From Streptomyces sp. NBC_00344 (GTDB lineage: Bacteria; Actinomycetota; Actinomycetes; Streptomycetales; Streptomycetaceae): 64,000 nucleotides of DNA. Position 1 is the stretch's first letter. Each line of letters starts with the position of its first letter. Below, piece after piece: positions 8,551-14,976 of this stretch. Under the pieces are notes generated by a model. It was not told where the DNA came from. It saw only the letters and a list, made by a program, of their open reading frames with translations, and did not search any database. The stretch is taken from contig NZ_CP107996.1 in the NCBI RefSeq assembly GCF_036088315.1, positions 6,685,001 through 6,749,000 of the forward strand, in the 5' to 3' direction. A program made the position numbers and the translations under genes.

Positions 8551-9111
8551 ATGAGGTCCGACGTGGACCGGCGCGTGGACAGCCTGCTCGTCCAGGCCGC
8601 CCGCGGCGACCAGAAGGCGTTCGCCGGCGTGTACGACGCACTCACCGGGCCGGTCATGGGGCTGGCACGCCGGATCCTGCTCGACGAGGCGCAGGCGGAG
8701 GAGGTGACCCAGGACGTGATGATCGAGGTGTGGCGGACAGCCGACCGGTTCCGTCCCGAGCGCGGCGCCGCGAAGTCGTGGGTCCTGACTCTGGCCCACC
8801 GCAGGGCGGTGGAACGGGTGAGGTCCGCACAGGCCGGCGCGGAACGTGAACGAAAGGCCGCACTCCTGAACGCCCCGACCCCGTTCGACGAAGTATCGGA
8901 AGCCGTCACAGGACGGGAGGAGCGGGCCCGGGTGCACCGCTGCCTCGCCGACCTGGGGAAGCACCATCGTCTGCCGCTGGTGCTCGCCTATTACCAGGGG
9001 CTGACCTGCGCGGAGGTCGCCGCAGCCTTGTCCACACCTGCGGGCACGGTGAAATCGCGTATGCGTTCAGGGCTGCGGAAACTGCGTGCCTGTCTGGAGG
9101 CCGCTCAATGA
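8551..9111 (+). CDS. sigK: ECF sigma factor, SigK type
   Basis: 186 aa RNA polymerase sigma factor of the extracytoplasmic-function class. Region 2 is visible as ARRILLDEAQAEEVTQDVMIEVWR and region 4 as LAYYQGLTCAEVAAAL with TPAGTVKSRM (helix-turn-helix). The spacing and the motif LTLAHRRAVERVRS match SigK of mycobacteria. The ATG at 8551 begins MRSDVDRRVDSLL; the open frame upstream is not protein-like. The gene overlaps the anti-sigma gene by ATGA at 9108-9111, the usual arrangement for a sigma/anti-sigma pair, and is probably autoregulated. The signal it answers to cannot be read from the sequence; SigK/RskA pairs in relatives respond to redox or envelope stress. Confidence 0.9.
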   Translation: MRSDVDRRVDSLLVQAARGDQKAFAGVYDALTGPVMGLARRILLDEAQAEEVTQDVMIEVWRTADRFRPERGAAKSWVLTLAHRRAVERVRSAQAGAERERKAALLNAPTPFDEVSEAVTGREERARVHRCLADLGKHHRLPLVLAYYQGLTCAEVAAALSTPAGTVKSRMRSGLRKLRACLEAAQ

Positions 9112-9839
9112 CGGCAGCCGAGGAAGCGCACCTGGCCATCGGCGCGTATGTCCTGCATGCCCTTGCCCCCGAGGAGGAAGCTGCCTTCGAGAACCACCTG
9201 GCCGGCTGTGACGCCTGCACACGGGAGGTCGCCGATCTGGAGACCACCGCAGCACGCCTGGCTGCCGCAGAAGCGGTGACCCCGCCGGCCGCTCTGCGGC
9301 AGAGGGTCCTCGAGCGGATCGCGGTGACTGGCCAGGAGCAGCAGTTCCGGCGCTCGCGGGACCCGAACCCGGGAACAAGATGGGTCCTGGCCGCCTGTCT
9401 GGCAATGGCGGTCGCACTCGGCGCCACCACGGTCTGGCAGCACGAGGAGGCCAACGACGCCCGCGCCCGAGCTGCGGAAGCCGAGACGGACGCCGCAGCC
9501 CTCACCGATGTGCTCGCGGCGCCGGACGCGACGATCAGGGCCCAGCAGCTGGGAGACGGCGCCACCGCCCGCGTCGTCGCTTCCCGCGCCCAGGACCGGG
9601 CGGTCTTCAGTGCCGCCGGCCTGCCCCGCCTCACACGCGGCCGGGTCTACGAACTCTGGTACGCCGAGGCCGGCCGGCTGCGCCCGGCCGGCCTGCTGCC
9701 CGGCAGTGGCGGCCATCGCACCTATGTGATGGACGGCGAGCTCGGCGACGCCACGGGGGTGGGCATCACTGTGGAACCGGACGGAGGGTCCGGCCGGCCC
9801 ACCACCAGACCTCTGGGACTCATCCCGATCCAGGCGTAG
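9108..9839 (+). CDS. rskA: RskA-family membrane anti-sigma factor
   Basis: 243 aa. An N-terminal zinc-finger-like anti-sigma domain contains HLAGCDAC (H-x3-C-x2-C, about residues 38-45), which binds the sigma factor in the cytoplasm. One membrane segment (WVLAACLAMAVALGATTVW, about 88-106) is followed by an outer RskA domain with GRVYELWY and a conserved C-terminal GPxG-like region. It should hold the SigK-like protein inactive until the outer domain is cleaved or altered. It is co-translated with the sigma gene. The hairpin at 9869-9901 probably ends this transcript. Confidence 0.9.
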   Translation: MTAAEEAHLAIGAYVLHALAPEEEAAFENHLAGCDACTREVADLETTAARLAAAEAVTPPAALRQRVLERIAVTGQEQQFRRSRDPNPGTRWVLAACLAMAVALGATTVWQHEEANDARARAAEAETDAAALTDVLAAPDATIRAQQLGDGATARVVASRAQDRAVFSAAGLPRLTRGRVYELWYAEAGRLRPAGLLPGSGGHRTYVMDGELGDATGVGITVEPDGGSGRPTTRPLGLIPIQA

Positions 9840-9868
9840 CAACCGGCAGCCACCGATGGCCGGCAACG

Positions 9869-9901
9869 GGGCGGAGCGGGCCGTGCGACTGAGCTCCGCC
9901 C
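9869..9901 (+). terminator. hairpin after rskA
   Basis: GGGCGGAGC (9869-9877) pairs perfectly with GCTCCGCCC (9893-9901) across a 15-base loop, 30 bases after the anti-sigma stop. There is no T-run, which is usual for terminators in high-GC actinomycetes. Confidence 0.5.
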
Positions 9902-10088
9902 GCAGGTGACGTCGTTGGTCCGGGGAATGCGGAGCCCACCAGACCGGCGCACTCTTCGGCCGATGGCGATGTCGTAGGGGGCATCCAAAGCATCGCCCGC
10001 CGGATGGTGGCTCACGGTGTTCGGGTGATGACCGAAATGGTCGTCGCCTTCCGTGCCACGCACCTTCAGGGGTCCCGCGGTGGCGGGT

Positions 10089-10313
10089 TCAGCCCGCCTC
10101 GAACCGGTGCGCTTCCGCGCCTTCCCACGCGACCAGCGCGCGACTGTCCAGGGCGCGCATGGGATCTTTGAGTCCGGCATCGGCGAGAAAGGTGGCGAGG
10201 TCGCGGTCGCTGTGCGCCATGCCCAGCTGCTCCTTGCGGCCATTGATGTGCACGGTCACCAGGCGCCCGCCGGTCGGTGTCGGGGCGTGAATGACTATCG
10301 GTGGATTCGCCAT
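10089..10313 (-). CDS. small conserved hypothetical protein
   Basis: 74 aa, no signal peptide or membrane segment. The sequence contains GGRLVTVHINGRKEQLGMAH followed by SDRDLATFLADAGL, a pattern I recognise from small Streptomyces proteins of unknown function with a beta-strand N-terminus and a helical tail. A strong Shine-Dalgarno (GGAGGT) directly precedes the ATG at 10313. It stands alone, facing the end of rskA. No function can be assigned. Confidence 0.7.
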   Translation of the reverse strand: MANPPIVIHAPTPTGGRLVTVHINGRKEQLGMAHSDRDLATFLADAGLKDPMRALDSRALVAWEGAEAHRFEAG

Positions 10314-10537
10314 ACCTCCACCCTGTCGCGTCCCACTCTTTCGCGCATCCTCATCCCGGCTCGCATCCGTGCTCCCGCGGCCCGGCGATGACCTGAAGGT
10401 TGCGGCAGCGTTCGGAGCGGTGGTGACGTGAACCTCGTTGGAACGAAGGAACGTCCGACAGTCCTGGCCACTGTTTCGCCGTGCCCGTCCCCGGGTTCAT
10501 GCGGGGGTGGCGTGATCCCGGTACCCCCGTCGGGTAG

Positions 10538-10615
10538 TCACGCGAAGCCGAGGTCAAGGACGTCCGCCGCATCGAACAGCTTGTCGTAGGCGACGCGAAG
10601 TGCTGTTGTGCCCAT
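10538..10615 (-). pseudogene. 25-codon remnant, possibly of a DinB/maleylpyruvate-isomerase-like gene
   Basis: A short leftward ORF begins 16 bases after the ArsR stop and reads MGTTALRVAYDKLF, then DAADVLDLGFA and a stop. This opening resembles the first helix of Streptomyces DinB/maleylpyruvate-isomerase-like proteins (AL-R-AYD-LLDAA), which often follow ArsR-SRPBCC genes, but the rest is absent. GGGAAG lies about 12 bases upstream of the ATG. It could be a decayed third gene of the operon or chance. The rest of 10314-10631 shows nothing recognisable. Confidence 0.3.
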
Positions 10616-10631
10616 AGCGTCGTGCTTCCCA

Positions 10632-11000
10632 TCAGTCAGGTCGTATGGAGCGCGAATCTCGCTCCGCAGCCTCAGCGACGCGCTTGATGTTCGCCAGCCG
10701 TCGGTCCCAGTCCGCCGCGAGCGAGGCCATCCACTGGGCTGTCACATTCAGCGCGGCGGGCCGCACCGCGTAGCGCACCTCGCGTCCGACCCGGCCGCCG
10801 GTGACCAGCCCGGCCGCGTCCAGGACGGCCAGGTGTTTGACCACCGCCTGCCGCGAGACGGGAAGTCGTTCGGCGAGTGTCGTCGCGGTCGCTTCGCCCT
10901 GTGCGGAGAGCAGATCAAGCAACTGGCGCCGGGTGGGGTCGGCCAGCGCACCGAGGACGCTGTCGACGACCTCGGCTGCGCCGGAACGTTCTTCCGTCAC
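10632..11000 (-). CDS. ArsR-family transcriptional regulator
   Basis: 122 aa winged-helix repressor. The recognition helix region is TTLAERLPVSRQAVVKHLAVLDAAGLV (about residues 39-65), typical of the ArsR subgroup paired with SRPBCC proteins; no metal-binding cysteine cluster is visible, so it is probably not a metal sensor. The gene starts within the stop of the upstream SRPBCC gene (ATGA at 10997-11000). It likely represses its own operon through the two palindromes at 11476-11493 and 11509-11526. Confidence 0.9.
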   Translation of the reverse strand: MTEERSGAAEVVDSVLGALADPTRRQLLDLLSAQGEATATTLAERLPVSRQAVVKHLAVLDAAGLVTGGRVGREVRYAVRPAALNVTAQWMASLAADWDRRLANIKRVAEAAERDSRSIRPD

Positions 11001-11443
11001 GCTTGCGGCTCTTCGGCGCGTGTCTTGAGTGCGCCGAGCTCCAGGGGCCAGCCTCCGCTGTGGTCCTTGAGGTTCTGGCTGCGCAACTCCTCGGACCCGG
11101 CCAGCTCCGCGAACCCGCTTTCGACGACGCGCAGCCGCGTCTGGTCGCCTTCGGGGGTCAAGGTGAACTCCACGAGGGTGCTGTTGTCCTCGCGGAGTTC
11201 CTCCCCCGGGAACGCACTGGTCCAGCGGTACGCCAGATATGACGGCGGATCGACCTTCTCCACCCGAATCGGGAAGTCGCCGTGCTCCGTGTTCCTCGCC
11301 ATCATCGAGTCACCTTCTCTGGCCACGGTGCCGGGCAGACTCGCCTTGTCCGCCACCCAGAATCCGGGCTGGGCCACCAGTGACCAGACCCGCTCCAGGG
11401 GTGCCGCAATCAGGGTTTCGCGTTCGATCCGGTCCTCACTCAT
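10997..11443 (-). CDS. SRPBCC (AHSA1-like) domain protein
   Basis: 148 aa START/Bet v1-fold protein. It opens with IERETLIAAPLERVWSLVAQP and carries PSYLAYRWTSAFPG and STLVEFTLTPEGDQTRLRVVES, the standard layout of the activator-of-Hsp90 (AHSA1) C-domain family. Members bind hydrophobic ligands; the ligand here is unknown. It is the first gene of an operon with the ArsR regulator. The start ATG at 11443 has GGGAGCTCC upstream. The operators lie 32-83 bases before the start. Confidence 0.88.
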   Translation of the reverse strand: MSEDRIERETLIAAPLERVWSLVAQPGFWVADKASLPGTVAREGDSMMARNTEHGDFPIRVEKVDPPSYLAYRWTSAFPGEELREDNSTLVEFTLTPEGDQTRLRVVESGFAELAGSEELRSQNLKDHSGGWPLELGALKTRAEEPQA

Positions 11444-11475
11444 GAGGGAGCTCCTTCGTTCTCACTGCCGCCATT

Positions 11476-11493
11476 TGCAACTACAGGGTTGCA
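11476..11493. promoter_or_regulatory. operator 1 of the SRPBCC-ArsR operon
   Basis: Perfect inverted repeat TGCAAC-N6-GTTGCA. It lies 33 bases upstream of the SRPBCC start codon and is repeated with identical arms 33 bp further upstream, so the two sites face the same side of the helix. This is the expected place for ArsR autorepression. Confidence 0.75.
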
Positions 11494-11508
11494 CGTTGGT
11501 TCCCCAGG

Positions 11509-11526
11509 TGCAACTGGAGGGTTGCA
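11509..11526. promoter_or_regulatory. operator 2 of the SRPBCC-ArsR operon
   Basis: Second perfect copy of TGCAAC-N6-GTTGCA (spacer TGGAGG). See 11476-11493. The rest of the gap to 11799 holds no recognisable gene or signal. Confidence 0.75.
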
Positions 11527-11799
11527 TCTTGATGGGTCAGGCCCTGGCGACGGAGTGATGGTCACCTGTCTGTTGTTCGGGAGCGGGCGTGTGCCGTCGA
11601 CCGGGCCCCAGGCTGTGCCTGGCCCTGTGTGCGGCGGCGCCACTCCTGCCCGCAGTCGTGCGGTGCCCACGGCAAGTCCTGAGGCGGGCGTCTGCGGTAG
11701 GGGGGGTGATGGCCCTGAGCTCCGCGGTGAGCGTGGCGCAGGGTGTCGGCCCATCGCGCTCCGCGCATCACGTCACTGCGACCGGATCCTGAACAGCCG

Positions 11800-12243
11800 T
11801 CAGGTGAAGGGCCCTTCGGTGATGAAGCGCTGAAGGTGCCGGGCGAAGGTCCTGGCTTCGCCCGGCGGCCAGGTGCTGAGGCTTTCGGTGATGTGAGCGG
11901 CCAGGCGCTTGCGCAGTTCTTCGACGGTGCGTTCGCCGAGGTCGGTGAGGATCAGCAGTGACGCCCGCCGGTCGCGGGGGTCGGGTTCGCGCCGCACGAG
12001 TCCGGCCGCCTCCAGCCGGGAGGCGCGGCGAGTGACGCCGGAGCGGTCGATACCCACGTCGGGTGCGAGGTCGGCAGCGCTGCGCGGGCCGGTCCTGGCG
12101 AGCGCACTGAGGAGCGGGTACGTCAGCTCGTCGACCGCCTCGCCCATGCCCTCGGTCAGAGTGCGGTGCAGCTGCGCGCGGGTCGTGCGCTTGAGCAGCA
12201 AGCCGAGTGAGTCGGCGATCTCATGTCCTACCTCGTTCTCCAC
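11800..12243 (-). CDS. MarR-family transcriptional regulator
   Basis: 147 aa winged-helix regulator. The DNA-binding part reads SAADLAPDVGIDRSGVTRRA, then SRLEAAGLVRREPDPRDRRA with the MarR wing signature D-x-R-D-R-R. I chose the GTG at 12243 (VENEVGHEIADSLG), because the open frame continuing upstream crosses the divergent SnoaL-like gene and has no protein character. The gene is divergent from that SnoaL-like gene, and the two GC-rich palindromes between them are probably its binding sites. Confidence 0.87.
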   Translation of the reverse strand: MENEVGHEIADSLGLLLKRTTRAQLHRTLTEGMGEAVDELTYPLLSALARTGPRSAADLAPDVGIDRSGVTRRASRLEAAGLVRREPDPRDRRASLLILTDLGERTVEELRKRLAAHITESLSTWPPGEARTFARHLQRFITEGPFT

Positions 12244-12256
12244 GCCGTTCAGAATA

Positions 12257-12273
12257 GCGTGCGCTGCGCACGC
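12257..12273. promoter_or_regulatory. MarR operator, copy 1
   Basis: GCGTGCGC-T-GCGCACGC, a perfect 17-bp palindrome 14 bases upstream of the MarR start. It shares all arm bases with the second copy at 12295-12317. Confidence 0.7.
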
Positions 12274-12294
12274 GTCCAGTGCTACGGTGCGGGA

Positions 12295-12317
12295 GATGCG
12301 TGCGCAGCGCACGCATC
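12295..12317. promoter_or_regulatory. MarR operator, copy 2
   Basis: A perfect 23-bp palindrome: GATGCGTGCGC, central A at 12306, then GCGCACGCATC. It lies 25 bases upstream of the SnoaL-like start and 41 bp centre-to-centre from copy 1, so MarR probably controls both divergent genes. Confidence 0.72.
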
Positions 12318-12342
12318 GTGATGGTGTTCTGAAGGGATTCTC

Positions 12343-12735
12343 ATGAACCGCACCGGAATGAAGGCCGCTCTCACCGATCTCCTGCTCACCCCCGGCCTCG
12401 GTCTCGACGAGGCCGCCGACCGTCACTTCGCACCGGATTACCGGCAGCGCACCGACGGGAAGTGGGACGAGCGCAGCGACTTCCTCGAGCACATCGCCCA
12501 CCTCCGCACGATCGTCGCTGACGGCTCCGTCCAGATTCACGACGAGCTCTACGACGGAACCCTGTACGCCGACCGGCACACCGTGAACATAACGAAGACG
12601 GATGGTTCCGCCGTGTGTATGGAGGTCTACGTCTTCGGAGAGCTCGCACCCGACGGCCGCTTCCGCCGTATCGAGGAGACCACACTGATGCTCAGTGGTG
12701 CCGAGGGCGACCGAGGCATGGGCAGCGCCCGCTGA
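12343..12735 (+). CDS. SnoaL-like / NTF2-fold protein
   Basis: 130 aa, cytoplasmic. The pattern DEAADRHFAPDYRQRTDGKW, then a strand-rich C-terminal half (VNITKTDGSAVCMEVYVFGELAPDGRFRRIEE) fits the SnoaL-like polyketide cyclase/nuclear transport factor 2 fold, at its usual length. GAAGGG lies 7 bases before the ATG at 12343. The family contains isomerases, hydrolases and binding proteins, so the reaction cannot be deduced. Control by the divergent MarR protein is likely from the shared palindromes. Confidence 0.8.
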   Translation: MNRTGMKAALTDLLLTPGLGLDEAADRHFAPDYRQRTDGKWDERSDFLEHIAHLRTIVADGSVQIHDELYDGTLYADRHTVNITKTDGSAVCMEVYVFGELAPDGRFRRIEETTLMLSGAEGDRGMGSAR

Positions 12736-12961
12736 TCCAACGGCCTGCACTGATGCGGAGAACTCCGTCTGCTTCCGCCTCCCACGTCCTGTGAGAGCTG
12801 CCGGTGTTGGGCAACAGTCGGCAGGACGCGGGCGGCGGAATCCCGCGGGCGCTTGTGATCGCTCGGTGCGGTGCACGGAGTTGCTGCTGATCGCATTCTC
12901 CGGGCCACGCTCCGCCTCCTGGTTGAGCCCCCGGCCCGGCGTCGGACGGGGCGGTTGCGAC

Positions 12962-13513
12962 TCAGCGGTCCACGTACCGGACGACGTTGTGGAACTGCGC
13001 CAGAGCCCCTTCCCGATCTCCCGTCGTCAGGGCTGTGACGAGGAGGCCGCGCGCTGTCCAGACGATGGCTTGGGCGCGGGCACGGGCGGCTTCGGCCGGC
13101 AGGCCTTCGCGAATGCCGAGGGTGGTGAACAGGGTTGTCCAGTCTTCGAGGGAGGCGAGGAATTCTCCGTAGGGTTCGGGGTCCTGGACGGCGAGCCCGA
13201 GGACGTAGAAGAAGGCGCTGACGCGCGGTTGGGCGGCGGGGTCGAGATAGAGCCGTTCCAGCATCCGCAACGCGTCCTGGTGCGTGCCCTGGACGGACAA
13301 GGCCCATAGGGCCTCCTGCTCCTGCTTGCGCAGATCGCTCAGGAGGGCGGCGAGGAAGCCGTCGCGTGAGCCGAAGTGATGGATGAGCATGCGATGGCTG
13401 GTGTCCAGGGACTCGGCGAGTTTGCGCAGGGTCAGATCGCTGAGCCTGCCGCGTTCCTCCAATATGGCCCGCCCCTTGCGCAGGAGCCTGCCGCGAGGCG
13501 TGTCGTCGCTCAT
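12962..13513 (-). CDS. TetR-family transcriptional regulator
   Basis: 183 aa. The helix-turn-helix lies at the N-terminus (LSDLTLRKLAESLDTSHRML, then IHHFGSRDGFLAALL). The remainder is the helical ligand-binding domain. I chose the ATG at 13513 (MSDDTPRGRLL). The gene follows the M20 amidohydrolase gene after 7 bases and is surely in the same transcript. It probably represses that operon through the palindrome at 14859-14873, with a substrate or product of the hydrolase as the possible inducer (inference). Confidence 0.88.
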   Translation of the reverse strand: MSDDTPRGRLLRKGRAILEERGRLSDLTLRKLAESLDTSHRMLIHHFGSRDGFLAALLSDLRKQEQEALWALSVQGTHQDALRMLERLYLDPAAQPRVSAFFYVLGLAVQDPEPYGEFLASLEDWTTLFTTLGIREGLPAEAARARAQAIVWTARGLLVTALTTGDREGALAQFHNVVRYVDR

Positions 13514-13520
13514 GGTTCCC

Positions 13521-14813
13521 CTACTGGGCTCCGGCTTGCCGGACTTCTTGTCCGGAGGTACCGGCCGGCTTGCCGAGCCAGGTGAGACCCCCGACGGCCA
13601 GGGCCTCAACGCCCGTGCTCAGAGTGGGTTCGACGACAGGGGCGAAGTACGGCGAGTGATTGCCGGGAAGGGAACCCGTATCCCCGTCGCGCACCGCTGC
13701 CGCGAAGGTGTCGGCGTCGAGCCCGCCCCAGAACCAGAAGACGGTGGGTGCGTTCGCCGCCGCACCGAAGACGCCGACATCCTCGCTGGCGGAGACCGGT
13801 GGAATGGGCTGCACCCGCTGTTCGCCGAAGTGTTCGGAGAATGCAGTCACCACGGACGCGGTGGCGGCCGGATCACTGACCAGCAACGGGGCGCTGACGT
13901 TCCAGTCCAGTTCCGGTTCTCGCGTGGCCGCCCCCGCGGTGGCCTCGCCGCGGATGACGCGCTCGATGGCGCGATGGACCAGGGTGCGTGTCTCGGGCGA
14001 GTACGTGCGCATGTTGATCCCCAACTCGGCAGTGTCGGGGATGATGTTGTCCTTGGTGCCGGCTTGGAGACGTCCGACGGTGACCACAGCCGTCTCGGCG
14101 GGTGGCACCTCGCGCGCCACTATGCCCTGCAGTCGCGTGACGACGTTCGCGGCCATGAGTACCGGATCTACGGTGGTCTCCGGCCGTGACCCGTGGCCGC
14201 CCCGGCCGTGCAGGGTGACCTGGACGGAGTCGGAGGCGGCCATGATCGGCCCGCTGCCGTAACCGATCACTCCGGCGGGGAGCGGGCCCACGTGCTGTCC
14301 CAGGACGATGTCCGGGACGGGGAATCGCCGGAACAGTCCGTCGTCCACCATCGCCCGGGCCCCGAGGGCGAGTTCTTCGGCGGGCTGGAAGACCACCAGC
14401 AGGGTTCCCGACCACGTCTGCTTCGCTCCTGCCAGCAGTGTCGCTGCGCCGACCAGGCAGGTGGCGTGCATGTCGTGGCCACAGGCGTGCATCACCGGCA
14501 CCTCGCGGCCGTCGGCGCCGGTGGCCCGGGCCGTGCTCGCGTACGGCAGGCCGGTCTTCTCCTCGACGGGCAGCGCGTCGAAGTCGGCGCGCAGCATGAC
14601 CACGGGCCCGCCCCCGTTGCGCAGCACGCCGACAACCCCGGTGCCGCCGACCTGCGTGGTGACCTCGTACCCCAGGGGTCGCAGCTCCTCGGCCAGCCGC
14701 AGCGCCGTGCGGTGTTCCTGGGTCGACAGCTCGGGGTGCGTGTGCAGATCCCGGTAGAGGTCGCCGAGTCGCGCACACAGGGGTGCGAGATCGGCCCACA
14801 CGCTGTCCCTCAC
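13521..14813 (-). CDS. M20-family amidohydrolase (hippurate hydrolase type)
   Basis: 430 aa metal-dependent amide hydrolase. Visible metal-site motifs: MHACGHDMHATCLVGAA, then FQPAEE, and the dimerisation-domain motif GRGGHGSRPETTVDP. It follows the M20D subfamily layout (IAA-amino acid/hippurate hydrolases), cleaving N-acyl amino acids or related amides in the cytoplasm. Two GTG codons are possible (14822 and 14813); the second has AAGGAG exactly 8 bases upstream and is preferred. It is the first gene of an operon with a TetR regulator. Confidence 0.9.
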   Translation of the reverse strand: MRDSVWADLAPLCARLGDLYRDLHTHPELSTQEHRTALRLAEELRPLGYEVTTQVGGTGVVGVLRNGGGPVVMLRADFDALPVEEKTGLPYASTARATGADGREVPVMHACGHDMHATCLVGAATLLAGAKQTWSGTLLVVFQPAEELALGARAMVDDGLFRRFPVPDIVLGQHVGPLPAGVIGYGSGPIMAASDSVQVTLHGRGGHGSRPETTVDPVLMAANVVTRLQGIVAREVPPAETAVVTVGRLQAGTKDNIIPDTAELGINMRTYSPETRTLVHRAIERVIRGEATAGAATREPELDWNVSAPLLVSDPAATASVVTAFSEHFGEQRVQPIPPVSASEDVGVFGAAANAPTVFWFWGGLDADTFAAAVRDGDTGSLPGNHSPYFAPVVEPTLSTGVEALAVGGLTWLGKPAGTSGQEVRQAGAQ

Positions 14814-14858
14814 GAAAACCACTCCTTCGCTCTCCTTCGAGCCGCCCCGGCCGAGCGG

Positions 14859-14873
14859 TGTACCAATGGTACA
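14859..14873. promoter_or_regulatory. TetR operator upstream of the amidohydrolase
   Basis: TGTACCA-A-TGGTACA, a perfect 15-bp palindrome 46 bases upstream of the amidohydrolase start. On the leftward strand it overlaps TATGTA, a possible -10 element. The position suits autorepression by the TetR protein at 12962-13513. Confidence 0.6.
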
Positions 14874-14976
14874 TAGCCTGTGGGCAGAAGCGGGCGGCGG
14901 AGCACCGGCCGCCGTCGTCCGTCAGCCGGTTGACGGTTTCCCGGCGCCGGCGTCGCGCGAGGGGGCAAGCGACGGC

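Noticed and set aside
12244..12876. Long open extension of the MarR frame to the right
   Set aside because: It crosses the divergent SnoaL-like gene and both palindromes and has no protein-like sequence; the GTG at 12243 is the better start.
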